Below, one piece after another: positions 12,506 to 24,479 of a DNA stretch of 64,000 nucleotides. A program made the position numbers and the translations under genes. The notes under the pieces are model-generated. The model made no database searches, was not told the origin of the DNA, and worked only from the letters and a program-made list of their open reading frames with translations. How positions within the stretch are numbered: the stretch's first letter is position 1; each line of letters starts with the position of its first letter. The stretch is from Prionace glauca (Eukaryota > Chordata > Chondrichthyes > Carcharhiniformes > Carcharhinidae), in NCBI GenBank assembly GCA_037974335.1, contig CM075760.1:46582138-46646137 (forward strand). The letters run 5' to 3'.

Positions 12506-13363
12506 TCATTGGTGTCTTCTCAGGTTGGACAAGTCTCGGAACTGCTTCCCACAATCAGAGCAGGTGAATGGTCTCGCCCCAGTGTGGACTCGCTGGTGTT
12601 TTTGCAGAGTGGATGAATCTTTGAATTTCTTTGCGCACACTGTGCAGATGAACGGCTTCTCCTCAGCGTGAATTCGTTGGTGTGTCAGCAGATGGGTTGA
12701 ATTTTTGAATCCCTTCCCACAGTCAGAACAGATGAATGACCTCTCCTCGGTGTGAACCTGTTGGTGTCGCATCAGGTTGGATAACCATCTAAACCTTCTC
12801 GCGCAGAGAGAGCAGCTGAATTGTTTCTGCTCAGTGTGAACTCGCTGGTGTGTCTGCAGGTTGGATGACTGAGTGAATCCCTTTCCACACTGAGAGCAGG
12901 TAAACGGCCTCTCCCCAGTGTGAGCTCGCTGGTGTGTCAGCAAATCGGATAACTGATTGAATCTCTTCCCACACTCAGAGCAGCTAAATGGCCTCTCCCC
13001 AGTGTGAATTCGCTGATGTGTCTGCAGGTTGGATAACTGAGTGAATCTTTTCCCACACTCAGAGCAAGCAAATGGCCTCTCCCCAGAGTGAACTCGCTGA
13101 TGTATCTTCAGGGTGGATGAATGTTTGAAACCTTTCCCACATGCTGTGCAGGTGAATGGCCTTTCCTTCATGTGAATTCGCTGGTGTGTCAGCAGGTGGG
13201 ATGAATTTGTGAATCCCTTCCCACAATCAGAGCAGGTAAACGGCCGCTCCCCAGTGTGAATACGTCGATGAGTTTCTAGTTTTGAGGGGGTTATGAATCT
13301 CTTTCCACAGTCCTCACATTTCCACGGTTTCTCTGTGGTGTAGGTGTCCTCGTGTCTCTCCAT
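12506..13363 (-). CDS. ZF3: C2H2 poly-zinc-finger protein, shortened by nonsense codon
   Basis: Array of C2H2 fingers, probable DNA-binding nuclear protein. The usual MEKPWKC start is lost (it reads TEKPWKC). The first usable ATG is nine codons further upstream of the usual position, at 13363-13361 (MERHEDTYTTEKPWKC), inside the relic half-finger. Nine full fingers follow, then finger 10 ends HQ-stop (TGA, 12508-12506) where relatives have CGA (Arg). The same frame stays open past this through the rest of finger 10 and an eleventh finger ([22 protein letters not shown]) to an old stop at 12412-12410. So this 285-aa product is about one and a half fingers short. Linkers are TGERPF or EERSF. 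It may still work. Confidence 0.85.
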   Translation of the reverse strand: MERHEDTYTTEKPWKCEDCGKRFITPSKLETHRRIHTGERPFTCSDCGKGFTNSSHLLTHQRIHMKERPFTCTACGKGFKHSSTLKIHQRVHSGERPFACSECGKRFTQLSNLQTHQRIHTGERPFSCSECGKRFNQLSDLLTHQRAHTGERPFTCSQCGKGFTQSSNLQTHQRVHTEQKQFSCSLCARRFRWLSNLMRHQQVHTEERSFICSDCGKGFKNSTHLLTHQRIHAEEKPFICTVCAKKFKDSSTLQKHQRVHTGARPFTCSDCGKQFRDLSNLRRHQ

Positions 13364-13670
13364 GTTCAACAATCAAATTAAGTTTCCACACACAGGACAC
13401 ACATAGGGTCTTTCCCGGCTCCAAATGGGAATGTTTCTTCAAGCTGTGTAACTGGTTAAGGCAGGAACAATCAGTTCAAAGTGCGTGTGCTGATGCTTTT
13501 CTCGTCACACTGAGAATTAATAACTGATGAAGCTGATAGAGCAGACAATTATTTCTCCATCTAGATTCAAAGGCCACTGATCTTCACTTTGCAATGAATC
13601 AACTGAATCTTTCAGATCCTGATGCAACGTTTGGTTTGAGATTTCTGGCTTAAATCCTCATTTCTAACAT
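13364..13670 (-). other. ZF3 exon leader with relic finger and acceptor
   Basis: The acceptor (cttcttttacag on the minus strand) ends at 13671, with a perfect branch-point-like tactaac upstream. A TGA lies at 13375-13373, followed by LLNMERHEDTYT. Confidence 0.7.
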
Positions 13671-13799
13671 CTGTAAAAGAAGTTGACAAAAGTAATCAGC
13701 GTTAGTACAGGATAGACATTCAGAACAGACAATTCTAGTTTCTCTGGAGCATTTTTTCCCCCTTTCATTCCCCAAAAGCTGTAAGTTTCCATCTCACAC

Positions 13800-14035
13800 A
13801 TTGAGAGGCAATTCCCTAGTGGTATTATCGCTAGACTATTAATCCAAAATTCAGCTAATGTTTGGGGACCCAGGTTTGAATCCTGCCACGGCAAATGGTA
13901 GAATTTGAATTCAGTACAAACATGTGGAATTAAGAATCTATTGATGATTGTGAAACTATTGTAGATTGTCGGAAAACCCCATCACTAATGCTTTTTAGGG
14001 AAGAAAATCTGCCATCCTCACCTGGCATGGCCACC
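13800..14035 (+). mobile_element. tRNA-derived SINE (second family)
   Basis: The head resembles a tRNA promoter (ggtattatcgctagactatt as A-box side, ggtttgaatcctgcc as B-box side). The body (aattaagaatctattgatga) is shared with 62015-62194. It lies in the ZF3 intron. Confidence 0.65.
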
Positions 14036-14040
14036 AAAGG

Positions 14041-14360
14041 CACAGTACAAAGAACAAAGAACAAAACAGCACGGGAAACAGGCCCTTCGGCCCAACGAGC
14101 CCGCGCCGCCGTCCCATGGTCAGTGACCTATTCATGACTCTAGTCTATGCCTAATGTGTGAGGATCAGGGAGGTCCAATATAGGGACAATTTGTTACCCA
14201 ATCAATCAGCCTAAAAGCACATTTTTGGGATGTGGGAGGAAACCGGAGCACCCGGAGGAAACCCACGCAACCACGGGGAGAACGCGCAAACTCCCACGGA
14301 CACAGGCCCAACTCCATGTGTCCGCACAGCAACAGAGATAGCCTCTGTGCTGCCATGATG
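14041..14360 (-). mobile_element. SINE-like composite repeat with V-SINE core
   Basis: Minus-strand copy of the family at 3430-3916: caaagaacaaagaacaaaac at its 3' end, ggcccttcggcccaacgagc, then the inverted V-SINE core at about 14225-14310. Confidence 0.75.
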
Positions 14361-14399
14361 CCCTCGAGATGGTAAGTGCCTGTGGATAAAAATTTCATT

Positions 14400-15212
14400 A
14401 TTAAAGACTCTATATCCCTGAGGCTAAAACTGACCCCAAGCCTACAATGCTTAGTAAGGCCTGCTATATCCCCCTATATGTAGACCGCTCATGTGGCTGT
14501 CCAAGTGACTCTTGAACAACCCTAGCGTGCCTGCTTCCACCACCTTACTCGGCAGTGCATTCCACATCCCCACTACCCTTTGTGTGAAAAACTGCCCTCT
14601 AACATTAGTCTTATATCTAGCCCCCCTCACCTTAAGCCCGTGACCCCTCGTTCTATCCATTTCTAATAGCGGAAAAAGCTTATCACCATCTACTCTATCT
14701 GTCCCCTTCATAATCTTATAAACCTCTATTAAATCCCCCCTCAGCCGACGTCTCTCAAGGGAAAACAGCCCAAGTGCGTTCAATCTTTCCTCGTAAGACA
14801 GCCCTTCCATACCAGGCAACATCCTGGTAAATCTCCTCTGCACTCTCTCCAGGATCTCTACATCCTTCCGGTAGTACGGCGACCAGAACTGGACGCAGTA
14901 CTCCAGGTGAGGCCTAACCAACGTTCTATACAACTGCAACATCAGACTCCTACTCTTATATTCTATACCCCTTCCTATGAAGGCTAACATGCCATACGCT
15001 TTCCTCATCACATTCTGCACCTGCACCAACACCTTCAGGGACTTGTGTACCTGCACCCCCAGGTCTCTCTGCGTATCTATACTCCGGATAGTTCTACCTT
15101 TTATCATATAACTCCCTTCCACATTATTCCGGCCAAAGTGCATCACCTCGCATTTCTCCAGATTAAATTCCATTTGCCATCTATCTGCCCAATCTACCAG
15201 CCTATCTAGGTA
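14400..15212 (-). mobile_element. CR1-type LINE family B, C-terminal half
   Basis: An uninterrupted minus-strand frame (14451-15173, 240 aa) covers the end of RT and the C-terminal domain (NLEKCEVMHFGR, SLMLQLYRTLVRPHLEY, RVQRRFTRMLPGMEGLSYEERL, VVGMWNALPSKVVEAGTLGLF). It is related to the copies at 22560-23660 and 62690-63047. It is 5'-truncated and sits in the ZF3 intron. Confidence 0.9.
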
Positions 15213-15234
15213 ATGTGCTGATTCACCTTGGTTT

Positions 15235-15305
15235 ACTGGGGCGTTTCAGAGGGCAATCGGTTCAAGGGCACTGAGGGCTGGGCAATAAATGCTGGCCAGC
15301 CAGCA
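15235..15305 (+). mobile_element. Interspersed repeat fragment (R2)
   Basis: Contains gggcaataaatgctggccag, also seen at 63080-63110 and, inverted, at 61100-61130. Confidence 0.5.
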
Positions 15306-15410
15306 ATGATGTGGAGATGCCGGCGTTGGACTGGGGTAAATACAGTCAGACAATTCACAACACCAGGTTAAAAGTCCAACAGGTTCATTTGGTAGCAAAA
15401 GTCAGTGATG
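15306..15410 (-). mobile_element. Penelope-like element, 3' tail only
   Basis: Reads gatgtggagatgccggcg and then the inverted aacaccaggttaaaagtcc tail shared with 36840-36965 and 30985-31078. It is a fossil stub. Confidence 0.6.
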
Positions 15411-15539
15411 CCCATGTGTCATGAATGAAGAAAAAATAACTCTCCTTCCATTCTCATTCTGCTGGATATAATACTGAACCTCCACAGGCTGATTGACAGA
15501 GCTGGGCCAAACTTTCCAGAGTCTACAACCTCCCTAGAT

Positions 15540-16100
15540 TCACTCCCTTTCCCTTTCGTTGCAGCAAGTCAACAATTCCCCCAGAATGAGAAGAAATAGA
15601 AAGTATTTTACTTACAGATGTTGGCCTCTTTTAGGTATGGCTTGTTATCCAACTGACCAACAAAAGAGGACATTTCAGTCTGTCTGAAGTTCAATCTGCA
15701 TTGTCACAAAGATCGCGCTCTGATTGGCTGGAGGGCCACAGTCCTTCCGGTCCTCCAACTCTTCCCATTGGTCAACAATTGAACGTGAAGGTCAGAGGGT
15801 GGGCTCTCCCCCGGAACATGCGCAGCTCCCCCTCTCCCTTGGACATGCGCAGTCCAGGGCCGTGGGGGAGGGGGAGATCACCGAGCGGCTTCTCGCTCTG
15901 GCCGGAGCCGCCAGCCGCTTGTCTGGAAACCTTGGCTCGAGGAGGGGGAGGGGAACAATGGGTGGGGGCGGGGCTCCCGGGTCCGCGCAGGCCCCGGCCT
16001 GCGCACAGGGACCCGCAGCCGTCACCGCGGAGCAGTGATTCCTATTGGTTGTTTCAGTGATGGCTCCGTTGTGACGTCACAAAGCGGAAGTTGGCCAGTG
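15540..16100. promoter_or_regulatory. CpG-rich promoter and first exon of ZF3
   Basis: Minus-side first exon with a strong splice donor (GTAAGT, read from acttac at 15610-15615). Then the shared promoter module follows: two ATTGG boxes around a tggagggcc / ggtcctcca dyad at 15721-15778, NRF1-like catgcgcag at about 15817 and 15844, GC boxes near 15965, and a CRE (tgacgtca, 16072-16079) next to an ETS-like cggaagt. On the plus side no gene remains. Confidence 0.7.
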
Positions 16101-16109
16101 ACGATGTAA

Positions 16110-16995
16110 TTTAAACAATGTCCGAGGTCACCACTTGTTGCTCAGATCCCCTTTTCAGCCCAGTGCAACTTGGAGCACACTGTTAATTCACCGGCTGCTG
16201 GGTTACAGGTCCCTCACAGCTCTTACCACAAGTTCATGATGAAATAATTTAAATAATGCCTGAAAACACTTTCCTTCTTGCTCTGACCCCTTTTTCAGTG
16301 CAGTGCTATTTGGAGTATACCATCAGTGCATTGACTCTTGGGTTGCAAATCCTTACAGTTCTTATCATAAATTTATGATGAAATAATTTAAACAATGCCT
16401 GAAAACACTTCTTCTTCATCAACTATCTACCACTGTTTCTTGATTGATTACAGCTTCGGGTATCTCAATCGCTGAACACCAGCCAGTCCTGGAATAAGTT
16501 TAATTCTAACTCATTCTAAGTAAATATTCTCACCCGGCCCTCTGTTGAGACTAAGCAGCTTTAATGGTTCATTGTGGCACAAACTGAGCAGTCATAGGAA
16601 TGTGGTCAAGATAGTCCAGTCTCATCATGCCTCACATTCAATCTGCAGTCCTTCAGTTATGACAGTATATGTGCCTGTATGTAGCTGTCTTGGCTATTGT
16701 CAATCCCGACACTGCCAGTTTGAACGACTACAATGCGTGAGATGTAAATACACCCACCGTGTTGTTAGGGAGGCATTTCCAGCCACACATTCCAGATTTC
16801 CTCTGGACTGTAGGTGGATACCAGATTGATACATTTCATTCAACCACACCCAAGCTGAGTTATTCAAATCTCTTTATTGTACAGAACAATATATTCACAA
16901 TATCTTTAACACAGAATTTGAACATTCCAGTTTTGATTTCAAGTATTAAGATATTCTGTTAGTTTTTTTTATTGTCGATGTCAGGCCTCTGTTGT
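16110..16995. other. 3' flank of ZF4, shared with ZF6 and ZF10 flanks
   Basis: No gene. The stretch (for example ggtggataccagattgatac, cattcaaccacaccc) recurs at 51180-51680 in the same orientation and inverted at 33000-33480. It is part of a duplicated gene-plus-flank unit. Confidence 0.7.
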
Positions 16996-17325
16996 TCTCC
17001 TTGGAGCAAAGGAGGTTGAGGGGAGATTTGATAGAGGTGGACAAAATTCTAACAGGTTTAGATAAGGTGGACAAAGAAAAGCTGTTCCTATTAGTTGATG
17101 GGAAAAGGACGGGGTGGGGGTGGGGGTTGGGAGGCTGGGAACACAGATTTAAGGTTTTGGATCAGAGATACTGGGGAGGATGTGAGGAAGAATATTTTGA
17201 TACAGTGAATTGTAATGACCTGGAACTCACTGCCTATGAGAGAGGAGGAAGTGGAGACAATAAACAATTACAAAGGAAATTGGATGGGCATTTGGGGGGT
17301 TTGAAACAGAAATGCTGACTAAGTA
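16996..17325 (+). mobile_element. Old LINE 3' end, shared among paralogous flanks
   Basis: Decayed LINE piece (LEQRRLRGDLIEVDKILTGL, DKEKLFLLVDG). The same insertion is found at 32600-32960 (inverted), 44826-44965 and 51695-52000, always between a ZF gene and the same flank. So it was there before the genes duplicated. Confidence 0.75.
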
Positions 17326-17453
17326 TCTCTGAACTTCCTAATACCCTGTCACTCTGTGATCCTTGTGAAATTTGAAACCAGGTGTTCGCAACAAGACTCA
17401 AAGAGCATCAGCTCACTGGAGGCAAAGTTGTGAGACCGTCCAGTCCAGCAGAA

Positions 17454-17690
17454 GGTTGTGAATCTGTGAAATTCCCTGCACAGTGAGCAGTTGAGGCTAC
17501 CTCATTGAATGCTTTTAAGGCAAGGATAGATGAGATTTTAACAGTAAAGGGATTAAGGGCTATGCTGAGCAGGCAGGTAAGTGGAGTTGAGTCCACAAAA
17601 AGAACAGCCATGATCTTATTGAATGGCACAGCAGGCTCGAGGGGCCAGATGGCCCACTCCTGCTCCTAGTTCTTATGTTCTTAAAGTCAC
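17454..17690 (+). mobile_element. LINE 3' fragment related to family A, in ZF4 3' region
   Basis: The 3' end motif ggcccactcctgctcctag followed by ttcttatgttctt, with more divergence than the other family A copies. It interrupts a 3' region otherwise shared with ZF10 and ZF3 (ggcaaagttgtgagacc to the left). Confidence 0.75.
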
Positions 17691-17788
17691 CCTCTGCCCC
17701 TCCCCAGTGACCAACTGTAAGAATGAAAAAAAAGCAGCTCTTGACATAAGACAGCAGAAACAATAACTGCAGAATCCCACCCCTGGAA

Positions 17789-18552
<764 letters not shown>

Positions 18553-19462
18553 GGTGTCTCTGCAAGTGGGATAACTGGTTGAAACTCTTCCTGCACTGAG
18601 AGCAGGTGAACGGCCTCTCCCCAGTGTGAACTCTTTTATGTATCTGCAGGCTGGATGAGTCAATGAATCTCTTCCGACACTGACAGCAGGGGAATGGCTT
18701 CTCCCCAGTGTGAATTCGCTGGTGTCTCCGCAGATGGGATAACACAGTGAATCCAGTTCCACACTGAGAGCAGGTGAACGGTCTCTCCCCAGTGTGAGTT
18801 CGCTGGTGTTTCTGCAAAGTGGATAATCGAGGGAATCCCTTTCCACACTGAGAGCAGGTGAATGGCTTTTCCCCAGTGTGAACTTGCTGGTGTCTCTGCA
18901 AGTGGGACAACTGAATGAATCTCTCTCCACACTGAGAGCAGGTGAATGGCCTGTCCCCCGTGTGAACTTGCTGGTGTCTCTGCAAGTGGGACAACTGAAT
19001 GAATCTCTCTCCACACTGAGAGCAGGTGAATGGCCTCTCCCCAGTGTGAACTCGCTCATGTATCTGCAGGCTGGATGAGTCAATGAATCTCTTCCCACAC
19101 TGACAGCAGATGAATGGCTTCTCCCCAGTGTGAATTCGCTGATGTCTCCGCAGTTGGAATAGCACAGTGAATCCCTTTCCACACTGAGAGCAGGTGAACG
19201 GTCTCTCCCCAGTGTGAACTCGCTGGTGTCTCTGCAAAGTGGATAATCGAGGGAATTCCTTTCCACACTGAAAGCAGGTGAATGGCCTCTCCCCAGTGTG
19301 AACTTGCTGGTGTCTCTGCAAGTGGAATAACTGGTTGAATCCCTTCCCACACTGAGAGCAGGTGAATGGTCTCTCTTCAGTGTGGATGCGCCGATGAGCA
19401 TCCAGCAGAGATGGGGCTCTGTATCTCTTCCCACAGTCTGCACATTTCCATGGTTTCTCCAT

Positions 19463-19790
19463 GGTGCAGGTGTCCTTGCCTCTCCCTTGGGTGGACAATC
19501 AGGTGAAGCCTCGCCCACACACAATATGTGTACAGTCTCTCCCCACTGTGAATGGTGTTATATTTATTCAGGCTGTGTAGCTGTTTAAAGCTCTTCAGTC
19601 AGTGCTCTGGAACACATTCACTTGAATTTGGCAGTGTGTTGATGCTTTTCCAGTCACACTGATGTTTGAAATCTTTTCAAATCTCTTTCCGGATTCAATG
19701 GCCGATGATATTCAGATCCTGAGGAATATGACTCTGCCAGATCTAGATGTGACGTTTGAGATTACAGCCTGTGATTCCTCTTTCAATATC
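19463..19790 (-). other. ZF4 exon leader with relic finger and acceptor
   Basis: The acceptor (tttgttttacag) ends at 19791 with tactgac upstream. A TGA at 19501-19499 is preceded by C..VCGRGFT and followed by [12 protein letters not shown], a half finger running into the start Met. Confidence 0.8.
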
Positions 19791-20099
19791 CTGTAAAACA
19801 AATTGATACAAGTCATCGGTGTCAGTACAAGATAGAAATTCAGAACAATTCTAGTTTCTATGCAATTTTTTTTTCCTCTCTCATTCCCCAAAAGCTGTAA
19901 ATCTCCATCCCACACACTCTCCCTCCATTCTCACTCTGCTGTATCTAATATTCACCCTCCCAATTCTCCTGAAGGTGCTGATTGACAGATCCATGCTCAA
20001 TCAGGCTCACTGCTTCCTGTCCTGGAGACTCACAGCTGAAAATCTCCATGCAGGCTGCCAGACAGATCTATGCCGATATGACTGGACTAAAAATGTGTG

Positions 20100-20260
20100 G
20101 AATATACAGACTGGATTCACTTCCTTTCCCTTCAGTTGCTGCAAGTCCCCAATTTTTCCCAGAATGAGAAAAGAAATGGAAAGGGGGAAACATTGATTTC
20201 CTCCCAGATGTTGCACAGAGGAGGAAGATTCACTCTGAAGCTCATTGGCAGACTTCTGCA
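20100..20260 (-). promoter_or_regulatory. ZF4 first exon (inferred), promoter truncated
   Basis: Matches on the minus strand the first-exon regions of ZF6 (30790-30910) and ZF8 (38110-38235): cttcctcctctgtgcaac, gaggaaatcaatgtttcccc, acttgcagcaactgaagg. The GC-rich promoter that should follow is absent above about 20260. Confidence 0.55.
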
Positions 20261-20552
20261 TTATAACACTTTCTCAAAGACATTGACATCCTTTGCTCCC
20301 TCAGCTTGACACATTTAGTTGTCTGGCTGAAAGGATGGTCTCTTTCCTAATGTTCACAATTAAAGGGCTGGTTTCCCCAGGAGATGGCTGACATTTAAGA
20401 GAATAATAAATTATTAGAGGACAGAGATATGCCGAGTGTTGTTAATATTGTGGATCTGATATACTATTTACGGTTCTGTAACAAAGTACATTTAGTATTT
20501 CTCATCTTGTAATGAGGCTCAGTAGCTCTGTATGTTTCCACTCATCAAGTCA

Positions 20553-21530
20553 TTACATAAGAACATAAGAAATAGGAGCAGGAGTAGGCCATCTAGCCCC
20601 TCGAGCCTGCCCCGCCATTCAATAAGATCATGGCTGATCTGTCGTGGCTCAGTTCCACTTTCCCGCTTTCTCCCCATGACCCTTAATCCCCTCTCTTATC
20701 AAAAACCCATCAACCCCCGTCTTAAAAATATTTAGCGAGGCAGCCTCCACCACTTCAACGGGCAGAGAATTCCAGAGATTCACCACCCTTTGAGTGAAGA
20801 AGTTCCTCCTCAACTCCGTTCTAAACCGCTCCCCTTTTATCTTGAGGCTGTGCCCCCTAGTCCTACTGTCTTTTTTGAGCGGGAAGAGTCTCTCCACCTC
20901 TATCTTATCCATCCCATTCATCATCTTATACGTCTCAATGAGATCTCCCCTCATTCTTCTAAACTCTAACGAGTACAAGCCCAGTTTATTCAGCCTCTCC
21001 TCATAGCTCAACCCCCTCAACTCCAGTATCAGCCTAGTAAATCTCCTCTGCACTCCCTCCAAGGCCAAAATATCTTTGCGTCGGTGCGGTGCCCAAAACT
21101 GCACACAGTACTCCAGCTGCGGCCTCACCAATGCCCTATACAGCTGCAGCAAGACCTCCCTACTTTTATATTCAATCCCCTTCGCTATGAAGGCCAGCAT
21201 CCCATTCACCTTCCTGACCACCTGCTGCACCTGCAAGCTGGGTTTTTGCGACTCATGCACAAGGAGCCTGCTGCACCGTCGCCTGCTGCAGTTTTTCGCC
21301 CCGTAAGTAATAGTCCTTCCTACCATTCTTCCTACCAAAGTGGACCACCTCACACTTGCCAATATTAAATTCCATTTGCCATTTCCTGGCCCATTCGCCC
21401 AGCCTATCTATATCCTTCTGCAGACTCTCCACACAATTTGCCGTTCCCCCAATCTTGGTGTCATCAGCAAATTTCGACACCCTACACTCGGTTCCCTCCT
21501 CCAGATCATCTATATAAATGGTAAAAACAG
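20553..21530 (-). mobile_element. CR1-type LINE family A, 5'-truncated copy
   Basis: The minus strand reads from YIDDLEEGTECRVSKFADDT (21546-21253 frame) to the C-terminal GEKAGKWN (20649 frame). A deletion near 21270 takes out part of TVQRDLGVLVHESQ. The 3' end at 20553-20575 carries the TTCTTATG end. Confidence 0.9.
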
Positions 21531-22080
21531 CACAGAAGGAATCCATTCAGTAACTCAAGTCCATGCTGACTTCTGTCGAACAATCCAGTGGGTCCCATTC
21601 CCCTTCTATATTCCCTTTCCCCTGCAAGTTTATGTCCTTCATGTGCCCATCTCATTTCTGAAATATATTAAAGGGGACAGTATACTAATACAGGACAGAG
21701 ACGTGTCTGATATTTTTATACGGCAGAGATTAGATATATTATTTATGGCTCTGTAATAAAATGCACTTATCTGGTTGTGTAACATTGGACTGGAGCGACA
21801 TTATATATTTGGACAAATCCCTTCCCTCAGAGAATTGTTAGTATCTGGCTTCCTCTCCATGGGGACCAGTGGAGGCATTGAATATCTTCAAGGATGAGTT
21901 AGACAGATTTTGAATGACAAGGGAGTGAAGACTTATTGGAACAGGCTGAAAAATGGAGAGAAAGCTCAGATGAGGAAGGATTTCTTCACTCAAGGATGTA
22001 GTGAAGTTTTGGATCCCATTTTTGCAAATCCTTCCACGCCATTATTGTTTCCTATTTCCAGTCACACAAGTGTTTGGATA
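21531..22080. other. Intergenic with decayed repeat pieces
   Basis: No gene. About 21830-22000 resembles an old LINE 3' end (gaggcattgaatatcttcaa, gatttcttcactcaagg); the rest is unassigned. Confidence 0.4.
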
Positions 22081-22540
22081 CAAAGAACAAAGAACAATCC
22101 AGCACGGGAAACAGGCCCTTCGGCCCAACGAGCCCGCGCCGCCACATCACCCTACACCTCTTCTACCCTGCATATCTATGAATGGAACCCTACTCAGTCA
22201 GATTCAGGGAAGAAATAGTGTCAATTTGGTAAAAACCAATTAGCCTGAGAGCACATTTTTGGGGTGTGGGAGGAAACCGGAGCGCCCGGAGGAAACCCAC
22301 GCAACCACAGGGAGAATGCGCAAACTCCCACAGACACAGGCCCAAATCCATGTGCCTGCACAGCCAGCAGTGCTAATCACTGAGCTGTTGCGGCGCCCAT
22401 CTACCGGTCCAGGATCAAGCACACACACCGACATGAAGTACTAGGCCACTCCTGGAACTTCCAAGAGCAGCCCAGGCACGACCCGCCGTGTGAATGCCCC
22501 TCGTTTGACACGAGGTGGACCTCCACCTGTGGAATAAAGT
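22081..22540 (-). mobile_element. SINE-like composite repeat with V-SINE core, long copy
   Basis: Inverted version of 3430-3916 in the same order: caaagaacaaagaacaatcc tail, ggcccttcggcccaacgagc, core at 22255-22340 (gaggaaaccggagcgcccgg), then the unique 5' part to about 22540. Confidence 0.75.
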
Positions 22541-22559
22541 CAAAAATATTAATCCTACA

Positions 22560-23660
22560 GCCTGCCTTTCTGGTGTCTCCCGAGGTTTAACCCTATTTAA
22601 TATCCCCTACCATATCTCTCCATTCTCGTTTCACTCATGTGCCTATCAAACTGCATCTTAAACGAGTCCAACGTTCCTGCCTCCACCACCCTACTCGGTA
22701 GCGCGTTCCAGACCCCCACAACTCTCTGCGTAAAGAACCTTCTTCTCACCTCCAAATTATACCTCTCCCCCCTCACCCTTAAATGATGACCTCTCGTGTT
22801 CGTATCCAGTCTAGGGAGCAGTCTCTCACTATTAACTCTATCCATTCCCTTCATTATCTTATATACTTCTATCATGTCCCCTCTCAATCTCCGCCTTTCC
22901 AAGGAGAATAGTCCCAGTTTCTTCAACCTCTCCTCGTAACCCAGTCCCCCATGCCAGGCAACATCCTGGTAAACCTCCTCTGCACCCTTTCCAGAGACTC
23001 CACGTCCTTCCGGTAGTAAGGTGACCAGAACTGGACGCAGTACTCCAAATGCGGTCTAACCAACGTTCTGTACAACTGAAGCATTAGACAGCAGCTTTTA
23101 TACTCTATACCCCTTCTTATAAAGGCCAACATCCCATAAGCCTTCCTAACAACCTTCTCCACTTGTGATGCAACCTTCATGGATTTGTGAACCTGCACTC
23201 CCAGGTCCCTCTGTATGTCTATACTCCTAATCGGCCTCCCTTTAATCACATACCTCCTCTCTGCATTATTCCGTCCAAAATGCATCACCTCGCATTTGTC
23301 AGGATTAAATGCCATCTGCCACCTATCTGCCCACTGCACCAACCTATCTATATCCTGTTGTATCACCTGACAATCCAGTTCCGTACCCGCCAACCCTGCC
23401 ATCTTGGTGTCATCAGCAAACTTGCTAATCACACCACCTACGCCCTCTTCCAAGTCATTTATGTAGACTACAAAGAGGAGAGGTCCCAGTACTGAGCCCT
23501 GCGGCACACCACTGGTCACTGGCCTCCAACCCGACAAGGTCCCTTCCACAGCTACCCTCTGTCTCCTATTTCCCAGCCAGTTCTCAATCCACCTAGCTAC
23601 CTGGCCTCGTATCCCATGCGCCTTTCCCTTTTCTACCAGCCTACCATGAGGGATCTTTAT
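22560..23660 (-). mobile_element. CR1-type LINE family B, RT and C-terminal part
   Basis: Two overlapping minus-strand frames, 22923-23549 (208 aa; VTSGVPQGSVLGPLLF, KFADDTKMAG, RDLGVQVHKSMKVASQ, LVRPHLEYCVQFW) and 22597-22926 (109 aa; C-terminal FTQRVVGVWNALPSRVVEAG), are separated by one frameshift near 22925. It is inserted into the leader of a lost minus-strand ZF gene. Confidence 0.9.
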
Positions 23661-23935
23661 CTACAGACACACTTACGTTCAGGTTCTGATGAAAGGAGTG
23701 GACTCTGTCAGGTTTTGATCTGATGTCTGGTTTGAGTTTGCCTTCAAATTTTGTCATCAAATTTCCTGTAAAAGAGATCACCACCGTCAGTCAAGAATGG
23801 AAATTAAGCGAGGAACGTTTCTCTTGGGGTTGAGTTTTCTGTGTGTAAATCCTCCCCCTCTAACTCCCTGTAAAAGGAGTTTCCAAACAAAGTCCATCCC
23901 TGTCAGTCCCGGATAGAAATTCACAACATTCTCTC
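23661..23935 (-). pseudogene. Headless ZF locus, minus-side leader relic
   Basis: Minus-strand leader of the ZF last exon with two acceptor-like ends (ttttacaggaa at about 23768, ttttacaggga at about 23870). There is no finger array: family B LINE sequence begins at 23660 instead. Confidence 0.55.
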
Positions 23936-24320
23936 CTCCTGCTGGCAGGGAGCACCGCGCATGCGCAGCGCTTCCCTCAGGATGACCGCCGTTAACTCGG
24001 GGCCTCCAACTCCGGCATCTGTGCTCGCGGTCCCCAATAGGACGAAGGCGGCCCCCAGCAGTTATTACTCGGTGTTTTCCGTCTCCACTGGGTGCTGATG
24101 AAGCCTCCCCACCCACCCCACCGCCTCCATTACCCTCCAGAATCAGCCGTTTCGCTGGAAACCCGGAGCCGATAAAACCGCCTTCCCGCGAGCGCAGCAG
24201 CAACACCCACTGCGCATGCGTTTCAGATCTACAGTGCGCATGCGCGGAATCTGTTCCGGGGCGAGGTCTTATTCTGGTTCCCTTTGAATGCTGGGTAAGA
24301 TAGTCGCCATTGAAGGGTGC
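23936..24320. promoter_or_regulatory. CpG-rich two-way promoter with NRF1 sites, no ZF array left
   Basis: Three NRF1-type sites (gcgcatgcgc at 23957-23966 and 24236-24245, tgcgcatgcg at 24211-24220). High CpG. ZF-type leaders lie on both sides, but neither leads to fingers. Confidence 0.6.
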
Positions 24321-24479
24321 TATTGCATCAAAATAATCATGTTTTGTGATTCAATTACGATTGAAGCTAAAGCAACAAGGTATAAAAGTTAAATAACTAA
24401 CGCAGCAGCTGGTGTCAACAGGCACCACAGCTCTGTCCTGAGTTTAGTTAGTTGCGAAACAAGCGTCTACACCTGAAGA

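Noticed and set aside
15701-16060. Pro/Arg/Gly-rich frames of about 100 aa in the CpG promoters (also 37509-38060 and 60460-60819).
   Set aside because: They follow the GC-rich promoter block and differ in frame and end between paralogous promoters.
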